DNA of 45,000 nucleotides from Leishmania martiniquensis. Its lineage: Eukaryota > Euglenozoa > Kinetoplastea > Trypanosomatida > Trypanosomatidae. The stretch spans positions 152,501 through 197,500 of the forward strand of contig NC_090171.1 of assembly GCF_017916325.1 (NCBI RefSeq), given 5' to 3'. The notes under the pieces were generated by a model. That model saw only the letters and a program-made list of their open reading frames with translations. It was not told the DNA's origin and searched no databases. Of this stretch, positions 1 through 10,209 are shown in pieces (the stretch's first letter is position 1; each line of letters begins with the position of its first letter). Position numbers and translations under genes: made by a program.

Positions 1-135
1 GGTTGCTCAGTGGAGCAATGGCGTGCCGCCAGTGACTCGACCAGGCGTCTGCCCCCTTTCCACTATGCGAGCGGGCAGGCTGCGCGTGCGCCAGTGCTGG
101 CCGGCGCAGGCCAGGGTAATGGGAGAGGAGGGGAG
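1..135 (-). repeat. Possible SIDER-type degenerate retroposon fragment
   Basis: A GC-rich block, read on the minus strand, contains CCCTGGCCTGCGCCGGCCAG followed by further GC-rich, non-repetitive sequence. This loosely resembles the conserved 5' signature of trypanosomatid ingi/L1Tc-related elements, whose truncated copies (SIDERs) are common in Leishmania 3' UTRs. The position, inside a 3' UTR and in the sense direction, fits. The likeness rests on memory of the signature and the element would run off the window start, so this is tentative. Confidence 0.25.
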
Positions 136-614
136 GGGGGCAGCTAGGAAATGCTTGTGTGGTGATGGTGATGGTGTGCTGAGGGATACAGGAACACCTC
201 GAGACGTGAGGGGGTGCGCCGAGGGAGGGGAAGGAGGGGTGCAGTCTCCTGATCACAGTGCATAAACTATGGCACGAAGAGGAGGGCGGATTCCCCCAGT
301 AGCTGTGCAGCGTGGAACGTCGCGCATCATGGATGATGCATCGAGTACCGGTCGTCTACCGCACACGCAATCCAGGCTGCCGCAGTGCATACCGCCGCGA
401 ACATTTTGTGTTTACTCGAACGTCAGCTTTGAAAATGGTCCTGTCGCTGCCCTAGCGCAGCGCTGGCACGCATTAGCACGCGCATCCACACACACACATA
501 CACACAGAGGCACGCGGTGAACTTCGAACAGAAACACGGGATACTATACAAGCACTCCGCCACACGAGCACATACGCACACAGTGGAAGAAAAGAGGGCT
601 TCGACCGCACCGCT
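1..614. other. Spacer / 3' UTR downstream of the Dus2 gene
   Basis: No gene is supported here. The stretch lies 3' of the minus-strand Dus2 gene and should be its 3' UTR and spacer. The first 130 bases are GC-rich and unlike the rest of the spacer (see the separate possible retroposon entry). A CA/TA-rich microsatellite is at about 487-506. Small open frames in several directions have simple-repeat composition and no recognisable domain. Confidence 0.6.
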
Positions 615-1937
615 TTACGCGGACGTTTTCGTCGTCGTCTCAACACGGGCAAACTTGTACACTTGCCCGTCTTCCTCCTCAATTGCCTCCGGGGTGGGCG
701 ATGCAGGCCTCAGCACGGGCGCCGGCTTCTCAGCGAATAGCTCCGTCGTGTGCGCGCACGAGTCTACCAGCGCCTTCTCCTCTGTCGTCAAGCCGAAGAA
801 TTTATAGCAGTCAGCGTAGCTGCGGAGGTCCAGCTGCACCTTCGCCATGAGCGGCTTCAGGGACTTCACCGCTGGAAATGCGCGCGTGAGGTGGTACTTG
901 AAGTTATTGAAGAGGGTGCGGTAGCGCACTGAGTAAAAAAAAAGCTCTTTCATGATGGCCATCGCGTACTCCTCAGAGCCCTCCGTCCACTGTTCCTCGC
1001 CGTCTCGAGCAGCAGAAGCTGCGGGATGCGCACCGCCTTTGTGATGAAAGCACCGCGCGTCTTCCAGGGCAGCGCGAGCGATCATGATCCCGTCGAACCC
1101 ATACAAGGCACGCTTTGCCTCCCCGTCTTGACGCGACAAGATGGAGCCGTTCAGAACCATGCATATGCCGTCAAAGGCGGCGTCAGCTCTGCAGGCGCGC
1201 ACCACTTCTGACGCGCGGTCATACAGCGGTGCCTGCTCGGACCGCTGATTCGGCGTGCGGGCGTGAATGGTGATGGCGTGCAGGAGAGGGCTGGTCGGTG
1301 TGTGCTGCGCCGCCGCCAAGACCGCTCGCAGCATCTCCACAGTGCCTTCAGTGGTGTCCTCAAGACGTGTTTTGAGGCTTATGGCAATGCGCCTACCGCC
1401 TCGTGCTTCCACACGCACGTCGCTGTTCACAGCGTCATGCACAGCCCGCAAAATCGCCCCGCCGACCTCCGGCCGCTTCATCAGCGCGGCGCCAAAGCCG
1501 TTTTGCACACTGAACTTCTTCGGGCATCCCATGTTGATGTCGATGCCGTCGATGTCATCACTGCAAACAAGCGCCGCAGCCGCACCACGCGCCGGATCTG
1601 CGACGCCCAGCTGCAGCACAATGCGGGGTGCAACGACACACTCCGCTTTGTGTCCACAATAAGTGGTGGCAGTGCGCAGAGGTGTGCTCAGCACAACAGA
1701 ACGCTTATAAGCGCCTTTGAAGGCGTCGTAAGAGACATAGTCGCTCATCGGTGCTTCTACCGTAGAGTAGTGCACCACCTCGCGCTGGCATTTCGCAAGC
1801 TTAGCCGCCACAACCTCCTCCGTGAAGACGACATCGGCACCGTGCGCGCCGCACAGAGCACGAAAGCCGGGGCTGCACACGCGCACCATCGGCGCCAGCA
1901 TCGTCTTGTGGTAGAAGATCGACTCCTCTGCCCGCAT
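615..1937 (-). CDS. tRNA-dihydrouridine synthase 2-like (Dus2)
   Basis: A flavoenzyme of 440 residues that would reduce a uridine of the tRNA D-loop to dihydrouridine with NADPH; the Dus2 family acts on U20. The TIM-barrel starts at once with MLAPMVRV (residues 13-20). The active-site stretch GIDINMGCPK is at 131-140, with Cys138 as the likely general acid. SLKTRL (187-192, Lys189), IHART (224-228, His225) and GIMIARAAL (283-291) match the FMN and tRNA binding elements. The C-terminal 100 residues resemble the helical domain; I see no double-stranded RNA-binding domain as in animal Dus2. The open frame extends upstream to a GTG, but the first ATG at 1937, just before the conserved start, is taken. 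It is the most distal minus-strand gene in view. Confidence 0.9.
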   Translation of the reverse strand: MRAEESIFYHKTMLAPMVRVCSPGFRALCGAHGADVVFTEEVVAAKLAKCQREVVHYSTVEAPMSDYVSYDAFKGAYKRSVVLSTPLRTATTYCGHKAECVVAPRIVLQLGVADPARGAAAALVCSDDIDGIDINMGCPKKFSVQNGFGAALMKRPEVGGAILRAVHDAVNSDVRVEARGGRRIAISLKTRLEDTTEGTVEMLRAVLAAAQHTPTSPLLHAITIHARTPNQRSEQAPLYDRASEVVRACRADAAFDGICMVLNGSILSRQDGEAKRALYGFDGIMIARAALEDARCFHHKGGAHPAASAARDGEEQWTEGSEEYAMAIMKELFFYSVRYRTLFNNFKYHLTRAFPAVKSLKPLMAKVQLDLRSYADCYKFFGLTTEEKALVDSCAHTTELFAEKPAPVLRPASPTPEAIEEEDGQVYKFARVETTTKTSA

Positions 1938-3641
1938 CACTGCAGCGAGCGCGAGAGGGAAGCGGCGAGGTGGGCACCCTGGTTTGTAAAGTAGGCCACG
2001 CGTCCCTCCAGCTAGCCTCTGCGCTTCACCATGGGGCTCAAGGATACAAGTTCGTGCGTTGGTGAACCATAAGAGCGACAGTTTGCGCAGTATGTCGGTG
2101 AGAAGAACCGGCACAGGAAAGAGGTGGCAACAGGTAGCGTGAGGCGCACACACAAAAAGCGCCCCAAAGAAGAAGAGGGAGGAGGAGGGACTTGATGCGG
2201 TATCAGGGGAAGTTGACCGACGCTGCAGTCTTTAGGCTTGGAAAGGCGAAGTAGCATCAGCATTCTCGCCGGCTCTCGGCACCGAAAGAGGCGTGAGAGC
2301 ATCACCGCAGGGTTCACGATGCAGCTGCCTGAGAAGGAGAAAAATAAAACAGCCCCGTTGCAACAGCAGCCTATCATGAAAGTCATGAGCCACGACAGGT
2401 GTGTATGCAGAGCTCTGCCATGGAAGCGTTCTCCACTTCCATGTCGCCAGAGACGCGCCCGACGTGTTCCTGTCGCGTATATCCATATCTCGATGCGTCC
2501 ACATAGAAAGGGTTTTTTTGCCTATGCCTACGGTTTGAACAAGGGAACAACAAAAGAAAAACGCCAAGATCAGAGCCAAACGAAACAAATATAAAAAAAA
2601 GGAAGAGAGTGCGTCCTTATAGTTTTTTGTTGTCGAGGTGATCGAGAAGTTGGGGGGAGGAGGCTGGCAGCGGTAGCAGCAGCTGAAGAGGATACGAATG
2701 TGGGTGCCGCCGTCCCTTCAAGAGGCGCGAGCAGTTACACACAGTCAACGATCTCAATCACAGCCTGACGCGTGTACAGAAAGAGATGCTTGCCAGCAGA
2801 GGTGCATGCGACGAAACAGACAAAAAAATGTCCCCTCGCCTAAAATGCGCTGAGCCACATAGGTACTACTACAAAGGTGCCGCAACAATGATGGAGAAAC
2901 GGCACCACGGTGAGGGCCGGCGCGGTCGCCGATTCGAAAGCGAAAACGAGAGAAAAAAGGGGGCGGGAAAAGGGGCGCAGACAGGGACAGGGGCGCGTGA
3001 AGGTGAGGGAGCCGATGGAGGAGAGAGGAAGACAGCAGGCATGCAAAACGAAATGGTGATAGGAGAGCCTCCAGATGCCGGTGCTCCGTTTTCCGCGTCG
3101 AGGCCCGCTTCGTATCGCTCACTAGAATCCGTTCCGCCACCCCTGCCCACCTGACTTGGCCCTTTCCTTACGTGTGTCTTCGTCTTCTCTCCGTCAGTCG
3201 CTGCCCATCCCTACCTCCCTTGTCCGTCCACTATTACTATGACTGTCGAAGGGGGATCCGTCGCACGCTCCTCTGCACCGCCTCCCTCAATCGCAGGCCT
3301 TCTCCTTGCGTCATGAGTCGGGCCAACGCGAAACAATAGCTGCACGAAACAAAACGGCATCCTGACGTCCGCCCGCTCCTTCAGCGACCCTATATGATCG
3401 CCTCTACCCCCCGTTGCGGCCGCTGTCACTTCCTCTTGAACGCGCCCCTTACCCCCACCACGGCACCGCACTAAGATAGAGGCGAGAACAGCGTGCACGA
3501 GGATGGAGAGGAAGAGAGCACATCGGGGAATGCTGCACATCACACCAGCAGCACCACAAGCGCCCACGCACATATATAGACGTACACACAGACACACACG
3601 CGCAGTACCAGGAAGGCAGATGGGGGTAAAAGGGGTGTGCC
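1938..3641. other. Spacer between the Cox5b/NDUFS6-like gene and Dus2
   Basis: About 1.7 kb without a supportable gene. It should hold the 3' UTR of the gene at 3642-4319 and the splice signal of Dus2. Long purine runs on the plus strand (2320-2620, 2880-3040) are polypyrimidine tracts on the transcribed strand. Open frames of up to 128 codons are rich in Ser, Leu, Phe and Pro as expected from such tracts, and show no domain. Confidence 0.6.
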
Positions 3642-4319
3642 TTACTCGGCATTGAGGTAGACGCCGAATTCGTGGAAATCGCGGTCGAACTCGGCCTCGA
3701 TCTCCGCAAACGTATAAGCTGGGCCTTCATCCGCGGCTGGCTCATCTGTCCAGTCCGGGTGCATCACCAGCCACGGGCGGTTGTGGACGTAGAACCACTG
3801 CTGGCACATGGGGCACTTCGTCTTGCTGTAGCCCTTCATCATCATATAGTAGTTCGACTGCGGCACATGCGGTGCGCAGTTACCGAAGCACAGCACAATC
3901 TGCTGATCTCCTGGGTTTCCGGTGCCCTCCACGCGGATGGGGCGCTCCTCACTACCGATCGGAGGCTCGTACAGATGATTCACCGCCACGTACGGCCGGT
4001 CATTCCACTCCTCGCGGTCATGCTCCTCCAGCATAAGCGTGTCGTCAGCCTCGAACAGGTGCCACACGCGCGCCGGCTCCTGCCAGTAGAGGCGGCCAAC
4101 ACCAGTCACCACATCATCGTACACCGGCAGAGACTGGTCCATAAGCTTGCTCATGATAGGGCTCTTGCGCCAGCTATCCGGGGGCTGCTGAAGCTCGTTC
4201 AGGTTGTGGGGTTGCACCGGATAGCTTTTGTCTTGGTACGGCGTGGGGCCGTGCGAGCCGCCACCGCTCAGAAGCGCGCGCGATGCCGCGAAGAGGGAGA
4301 GTTGAGTCTTGCGAAGCAT
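3642..4319 (-). CDS. Mitochondrial zinc-site protein, Cox5b-like or NDUFS6-like
   Basis: A 225-residue protein with a likely mitochondrial presequence at the N-terminus (MLRKTQLSLFAASRALLSGG: basic, hydroxylated, no acid). Near the C-terminus, around residues 150-190, a Cys site reads VLCFGNCAPH, then about 20 residues later KTKCPMCQQWF. The order Cys, then CPxC followed by an aromatic resembles the zinc site of cytochrome c oxidase subunit Vb (yeast Cox4). The CAPH and CPMC spacing also recalls NDUFS6 of complex I. Either would place it in the inner-membrane respiratory chain. The central region (LYWQEPARVWHLFEAD) is not recognised, and the protein is longer than animal Cox5b. The frame opens at a GTG at 4352; the ATG at 4319 starts the presequence and is chosen. 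Confidence 0.7.
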   Translation of the reverse strand: MLRKTQLSLFAASRALLSGGGSHGPTPYQDKSYPVQPHNLNELQQPPDSWRKSPIMSKLMDQSLPVYDDVVTGVGRLYWQEPARVWHLFEADDTLMLEEHDREEWNDRPYVAVNHLYEPPIGSEERPIRVEGTGNPGDQQIVLCFGNCAPHVPQSNYYMMMKGYSKTKCPMCQQWFYVHNRPWLVMHPDWTDEPAADEGPAYTFAEIEAEFDRDFHEFGVYLNAE

Positions 4320-6267
4320 GGGGAAGTAGTGAGAAAACGAGCGTGGTGGCACTAACAGTACCTCCGGGTGCTACAAAACTTTAGCTTGATCTGCGTGATC
4401 GAGGAGGTAGCGCGTTTTTTTATGCGTCAGAGTGTGGGTGGTTGGGTGAGTGTATTGCACGCCAGGGTGACACCCTCCTTAGTTGTCGTAGGAGGGGGAG
4501 TGAGGAAAGTCGAGTAGGGAAAGGCAACAGAGCGGAGGAGAATATTGTAGGGTCTCAAGAGCAGAAGCAGCCAAGGAGAGGGAGAAGAAAGACCCCCTCA
4601 ACGCTGCATCTGAGCGCGCGCACATTCTTCGCAGGATGCTGTGTGAAACGCATGAGCAACTCCGCATACCTTCACCAGGCATGACCTTATGCAGGACAGT
4701 ATGCACACCAGAAAGGGGAAGAGATACTGCACACGTACCGCTCAGGGTATTCGGGTACTGTCAGAGAGACTCCCCACTTCACGGCAAGCCCGCGATGTCG
4801 CTGGCGACCGCAGTCTTACGTCACTGGAAAGCGCACCGCTCCACCACCGCTGGTGTCAGGGTTCGCAGCGGCATACAGCTCGGATCACCAGCAAGAAATG
4901 AGTGAGTGAGTGAAAGACGGAAGCTAAAAAGGAGGTAAACACACACACACACACACACAGATAGAGAGGGGAAAGGGGAGGGGGAGGAGGGGCGGAGTGA
5001 AGCTGTATGAAAGTGAGGCCCAAACGACAAGGGGAAAGAGAGACTGCGCCAAGCAAAGAGGTGGCGTCATCCGCTTTGATGGGAGGGTGGAGCAAATCGG
5101 AGAGTAAAAGAGGCAGAAAGCAGTGGCCCTTGACACGTTCGAAGGAGAAGATTGGACGCATTATACGAGGGAAGATTACGCAGGAAAAAAAAACAGAGGG
5201 AGCAGTGCCATCTGTCGCAATGTTGATATCGCTGTGAGTTGTTGCTCAGCACCTGCCACCGCACCCCCTCTCTTTTCGCTTTTCGCATCACGCTGCTTTC
5301 GCTCGTGAGTGAGTGTGTGTATACGAAGGTGGGGGCGCGACGACTTCCTTCTCGTTCTACTTTACATGAGCACACTGTCACCAGTACGCATACATGGGTG
5401 CGCGTTGTAAGGGCATGCAGCGCAACGAGTACACAAGAGAGGGGTGAAAAGGCATATGGTGAGCACCCCAAACGCACACGCACACGATGACGCGCAGTGT
5501 GCTGTCGTTTTCAACAAAAGGTAGACGAAAAAGGAAAGGGCGCAACGAACAGCGAATCGTCATGAGCCTCGCCTTGATGGCCTTATAAGCAGCCTGCACA
5601 CGCGCACATAAGTCCTTACATCTACGCCCAGGCGCTGACACGCACGCCAGCAAGCGAAGTGAATGCCAAAGAAAAAAAAGCTGCAGGTTGTCCACCGTTG
5701 AAAAGAAAGCAGAAGATTGAAGGCGCGCAGATGGGGTTGGCCTGCCCCCTCCTCCCCTTACTCTCTCCCCCCCGGCTTGACTCGAGGCGGACCACCCTCA
5801 TCATTAAGAGATACATATACATGTCTAGCGCGCTGTCTTCACCCGTTACATCAGCATGGCAGCGGGTCAGTGGCCATCCTCAGACCATCAGACATCGGAG
5901 CACACAGTTTTTTCCCGCCATACCGTTGACACCGGAGAGGAAAGACGAAGAGAGGGTACGCCTGAGATGGGCGCACTCCAGCACAAGCGCAGTTCAAGAG
6001 AACTGGTAAGACAAAAAAGAAAGGCGACAGCGCATCTTTTTTTCTTTCGAAGAGGGAGGGGAGGGGAAAGCAGGGGAGGAGCAAGAGATCCCTCTTTGTT
6101 GTTTTCCCCTTCTCCGCATGTACTTATATAACGACACATACGTGGCGTGAGGCGGGGTACAGAGAAGGGAAAAAGAATGCATGCACCTCACACTCAGAGG
6201 GGGAGGGGGGCAGAGGTAGGCGGCAAGACCCACAAACACACACACAGACACACGCTGGCAGATGCGC
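4320..6267. other. Spacer with CA microsatellite
   Basis: About 1.9 kb without a supportable gene, between the zinc-finger gene and the Cox5b/NDUFS6-like gene. It carries purine-rich plus-strand runs (4960-5060, 6040-6090) that act as polypyrimidine tracts for the minus-strand genes. All open frames are short and of simple composition. Confidence 0.6.
4939..4959. repeat. (CA)n microsatellite
   Basis: About ten uninterrupted CA units in a spacer. Length of such repeats usually varies between strains. Confidence 0.95.
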
Positions 6268-7311
6268 TCAGGCCCTTCCCATAGCCTGCAGCATACCTAG
6301 GCTTGTTGTGTTGTCGTTTGCAATGCGGCCGCCACCACCAGCACCCATACGGCCCCCGCCGCCATGGCTACTGAACCGGTCGCCGCTGCCACCAAAACTG
6401 CTTTGTGGAGGAGGCGGAGTCGGACGCCCTGCAGGGCGACTCGCTCGCGGTGCAACAATTCCGCCACCCGCATTGGCTCGCGCCGCACGACCGCCAGTTG
6501 CTATGTTCTGCTTGCGCATCTCATTCTGCTTCGCCATGAGAGGTGGAATTCGTCTAGCAAGCGCCGAGCCGCGCGCCGGCATCTCCGCCCCACCCCCGTT
6601 ACAGGAATATGGCATGTCGCAGGGACCGCCGCGTGAGAATCCCCTTGACTCGTTGTGAAGAGGAGCAGAAGGCGCAGTGCCCCACATATTCTGCGCCTCC
6701 GCATCTGCTCGCTTGGCGCTTCGGATTGCCGAGATGAACTCCTCATGCTTCTGCCGCCAATTCGTCCGTGGGGCTGGTGCGGGGGTGTATTGGCTTGTCG
6801 TCATAGGTGTACCGAGCTTCCTCTTTCGGCCTCCCCGGGCCCCGCTCGGGGCACCAAAGGCACTACCAGCGTAGGCGTCGTCTCCCTCGCCACTGGCGCG
6901 CCGCTGCTTGCTACTGTCGAAGACCTTGCGCTTTTGGTTACCTTTGCAAACGCTCTCGTGGTAGGCGATGCGGTCAAAGTTGAAGGTACGACCGCACTTA
7001 GAGCACGGGTGCAGGTTCATGTTCGCCGGCTCAACGCTTTCAGGAGGCATGCGCTGCATCTGCAGGGAGCGAACTGCTGACACGCCACCTCCGCAGGGTT
7101 GTTCGCCAAAGGCGACACCACAGGATCCAGCGTTGCTTGCCTTACCAGTCGGCTTGCCGTGTAGCGGTGGCATGACTGGTTTTGGCCCCTGTGGGTCCAA
7201 TTGCCAACGTTTGATGGCCTTCTCAAAGCACTGCGGGATGTGGATGTTGATCGACGCCGAGCCGAAGCCCCTGCCGCACAGTTGGCACGTAATGAACTGT
7301 GGACGGGGCAT
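6268..7311 (-). CDS. C2HC zinc-finger protein (ZC2HC1 type)
   Basis: A 347-residue protein with two zf-C2HC fingers. The first is at residues 9-28 (Cys9, Cys12, His24, Cys28: CQLCGRGF...HIPQC) and the second at 103-122 (Cys103, Cys106, His118, Cys122: CSKCGRTF...YHESVC). The remainder is low-complexity, basic, rich in Gly, Pro, Ala and Arg, with a Gly-rich tail around 310-335, and is probably disordered. Fingers of this spacing occur in the ZC2HC1 family, whose molecular role is poorly known; in ciliated cells several members are linked to cilia or microtubules, which I do not infer here. The frame extends upstream to residue -59, but the ATG at 7311 directly precedes the first finger and is preferred. 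Confidence 0.85.
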   Translation of the reverse strand: MPRPQFITCQLCGRGFGSASINIHIPQCFEKAIKRWQLDPQGPKPVMPPLHGKPTGKASNAGSCGVAFGEQPCGGGVSAVRSLQMQRMPPESVEPANMNLHPCSKCGRTFNFDRIAYHESVCKGNQKRKVFDSSKQRRASGEGDDAYAGSAFGAPSGARGGRKRKLGTPMTTSQYTPAPAPRTNWRQKHEEFISAIRSAKRADAEAQNMWGTAPSAPLHNESRGFSRGGPCDMPYSCNGGGAEMPARGSALARRIPPLMAKQNEMRKQNIATGGRAARANAGGGIVAPRASRPAGRPTPPPPQSSFGGSGDRFSSHGGGGRMGAGGGGRIANDNTTSLGMLQAMGRA

Positions 7312-8676
7312 GCTGGCGTGCTCCTCGAGTGCTGGACCGGTTAAGTTTTCTTCTCGCTTTTGTCCTGTCCCTTTGTACGCGAACAGAAAAGTATTTGGGT
7401 AAGAGAGGCTGCACAAACAGCGGAGAGAGGCCAACGTGAGGAGCGAGGAAGCAGCAGAAGAGAAGAGAAGAGAAGAGAAGGGGGGCAAAGAGAATGAAAA
7501 GAGGAGCCCATATGGCTTTGCTGCATCGCGCCGACGGTGAACCTCTCAGTCAACGTCGCAGGGTCCTTCACACGCTTGTGGTCACGAACCTGTACACCCC
7601 TCCGGCCACTCGTGAGTACTCTACCGGCAACCCGTGCGGACTCAACGCCGTGCAGGTGATCAAGCATGGAAAGAAGTCTGCGTTAGTTTCACAAGGCTGC
7701 GTACACTGAGCACGTCAGCAGCACACGGAGGAGAAACAAACGCAGACTCTTTCCTATCTCGGATACATATATATATATATATGTATATATGTATGCATGT
7801 ATATGTATTGGTGGTACATTAATGAGTATACGCGCCTGTCTCGCTTCGTCACTGCTCACATGAGCAAAGCACACTCGCTCTCGGGCACCTATCACTTCAT
7901 GGTACGCTGCCTTCGGTTCTGGTTATTATCGCCCCTGCTGGCCTCATACGTGTGCTCAAGTTCTGCCCCCTCTTCTGCCTCCACAGTAGCTCGTGTCCTC
8001 CTGTCCTCTGCATCTTGTGCCCTCCATGATCGCGTCCAAAGGAATATGAGGGAAGAGGGTAGTGGGCGAGCATTGAAGGGAAATTGCTGATGCCTGCCAT
8101 GGGCAGAGAGTGAGGGCTGGACAAGAACAGCGAGGGCAGAAAAGGATATGGGAAAGACAGGGAGAGAAAAAAAGGCTTGAAACGGCAGCCCTTACACACA
8201 TGAAGGATGCATCGTACATCCCTCCGCTCCTTTTCCATTAAGGTGTTCTCCAAGTCCACGAATGCACAGGCGCAACCCTCTGCATTGGGCAGGTGGAAAG
8301 GGCGACAAGTCATGAGTTGATATACACCGTTAGAGAGGCTCAAGATACGCGGGAGACGGAACGGAGAGAAAAAATAAAAGCATTGAGTGGAAGAGACAGG
8401 CGGCAGACACGTCGGACCCACGAGTAACGCACCGCTAGTAACAGCACAAGAACGGAAAAGACAAATACCCCCTTTCTATCCATTAGGAACACTGCGAGAA
8501 AAAACGCACCGCGGAAGAAGCACACGGGTCGTCACGCCTTCGATTCTCGGTTCTGCTACCGAAAAAATCGTGCACGACCCCTCCACTGAGTGAAAGAGGG
8601 AAAGGCGCGGTATCAACAGCCACAGCACCGCCTTCGCTCGAGCTCCCAGAGGCCGCTTTGCCTCCACTGGACTTCT
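7312..8676. other. Spacer with an AT palindrome
   Basis: About 1.4 kb with no supportable gene, between the TPR/J-domain gene and the zinc-finger gene. An alternating AT tract at 7765-7784 forms a perfect palindrome. A frame of 174 codons on the minus strand (8421-7897) is rich in Ser, Leu and Phe with no domain and is considered UTR. Confidence 0.55.
7765..7784. repeat. AT-rich palindrome
   Basis: ACATAT(AT)nATGT is a perfect 20-base palindrome of alternating A and T, followed by further TATG repeats to about 7806. It could extrude a cruciform or simply be a microsatellite. Confidence 0.85.
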
Positions 8677-10209
8677 TCAAAAGAAGTTTGGAGCGCCGCG
8701 GGGGCGCCGCCGACCATTGATAGGACCTCCAAAGGCACCTGAGAAGCCGCCGGCCTGGAAGCTACCACCGCCAAACATCATGTTCATCACGTTGACAATA
8801 TCCTCCTGGCTCGCACCGCCGCCAAAGCTACTTGACATGTTGGCTCCCTCCACGTCATTGTCCATCTGACCTGAGTCGTACATGCGCTTCTTCTTCGGGT
8901 CAGAGAGCACGCCAAAGGCCTCACCAATCTCTTTAAACTGTGTCTCAGCATGCGACTTCTCCTCCTCGCTTGCATGCGCCCACTTGTCTGGGTGCCACTG
9001 CAAGCACGCTTTCTTGTAGGCTCGCTTGATGTTATCCTGGTTGGACTCGTGATGTTGTAGGCCTAGAATTTTGTAGTAGTCCTTGCGTTTAGCGCGCTTG
9101 GCGCGCGCCTTGAGCTGGCGCAGCTCCACCTCGAACTTGCCATCTTCCTCGGCGGCCTGCTGCATGTCCCGCACTGCGTCCTCAAAGTTCCCCAGCTGCT
9201 CTTGAATGCGGCTGCGGCGAGCGTAGATTTTTGCAGAAGTGGCACCGTGGTTGATCGCGTAGTCGCAGTCGAGGAGGGCACCCTTGTAGTCGTTCAAGTC
9301 CATCTTCGCAGCTGCCCGGTTGCTGCGCAGTGTCGCATTCATGCGAGCGTTGGTGGGGTCGCACTCAACCGCCTGCGTATACTCGTCTACGGCCACCTTG
9401 GCGTTCTTGCTCTTGAAAGCGGCATTGCCGGCGTCTTTGTGCGCCTCGACGGCACGGATACGCTTGAGCAGGACTCGCGCCTTGGTGTTGTCGGGGTCCA
9501 TCTGGAGGGTCTGCCGCAAAATATTCTGCGCGCTGGAGAAGCCCTCTTGGCCGCGGTAGTAGAGCACCAGGGCACGAAGGTAGAGGTAGTAAGGATCGGA
9601 GCTGTGTGTGTACGCGAAAGGGGACAAAACCTTGGACGCCTCATCGGGTGACGAAGACGCGTGCGCCTCGGCGTAGAGAAACGCTAGCGTTGGGACGCCA
9701 GGAAAGTCTCGATACGGCCCGGCGAGGGTGCGGCTCGCTTCGGCAAAGAAGCCGGCCTCTATCAGCTGGCGGCCGCGCGGTACAACCTTGCTGGCCTGCT
9801 CCGCACTACTCGCCAACTCTTTCAGGTGTTTAACATCCTGCGGGGTGGCCTTTGGCGACGTTGACACAGCTATCAACCCCGCCTTCAGCGCCTCCGAGGC
9901 GCGATCGAACAGGCCTAGATTACATAATGCACTGTGCAGCCGCGAATACGCCTTTGCAAACGTGCTATCCATCGTCACCGCCCTCTCCGCGTCGTGAGCG
10001 GCTTCTTGGTACTGGCCCCGTTTCAGGTAAGCCGCGCTGCGGTTGGAGTAGAGCACCGGCTCATCTGGATGGGCCTCGATGGCGGCGCTATAGTGCTGGA
10101 TCGCTTCCGCGAATGCGTTTGACTTGAAGGCCTGATTGCCCTTCTCCTTCAAGGCCTCCCAGTTGCCCCTGCTGCTAGAGCTTGCGGCGAGCACTTCGTC
10201 CTGCGTCAT
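8677..10209 (-). CDS. TPR and J-domain co-chaperone (DNAJC7/DNAJC3-like)
   Basis: A 510-residue cytosolic-type co-chaperone. Tetratricopeptide repeats fill residues 17-110 (ALKEKGNQAFKSNAFAEAIQ, YSNRSAAYLKRG) and again 255-355 (HKDAGNAAFKSKN, RSNRAAAKMDL). A J domain follows at about 376-446 (KDYYKILGL) with the HPD motif at 406-408 that stimulates Hsp70 ATPase. The tail is Gly- and Phe-rich and ends in NFF. The order of TPRs then J domain is that of DNAJC7 (Tpr2) and of DNAJC3; no signal peptide or ER retention signal is seen, which favours the cytosolic DNAJC7 type passing clients between Hsp70 and Hsp90. The frame opens 17 codons upstream; the ATG at 10209 is chosen because it is followed directly by the first TPR. 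Confidence 0.93.
   Translation of the reverse strand: MTQDEVLAASSSSRGNWEALKEKGNQAFKSNAFAEAIQHYSAAIEAHPDEPVLYSNRSAAYLKRGQYQEAAHDAERAVTMDSTFAKAYSRLHSALCNLGLFDRASEALKAGLIAVSTSPKATPQDVKHLKELASSAEQASKVVPRGRQLIEAGFFAEASRTLAGPYRDFPGVPTLAFLYAEAHASSSPDEASKVLSPFAYTHSSDPYYLYLRALVLYYRGQEGFSSAQNILRQTLQMDPDNTKARVLLKRIRAVEAHKDAGNAAFKSKNAKVAVDEYTQAVECDPTNARMNATLRSNRAAAKMDLNDYKGALLDCDYAINHGATSAKIYARRSRIQEQLGNFEDAVRDMQQAAEEDGKFEVELRQLKARAKRAKRKDYYKILGLQHHESNQDNIKRAYKKACLQWHPDKWAHASEEEKSHAETQFKEIGEAFGVLSDPKKKRMYDSGQMDNDVEGANMSSSFGGGASQEDIVNVMNMMFGGGSFQAGGFSGAFGGPINGRRRPRGAPNFF

Noticed and set aside
1263..1994. 243-codon plus-strand frame
   Set aside because: Antisense to the clearly recognisable Dus2 gene and against the array direction.
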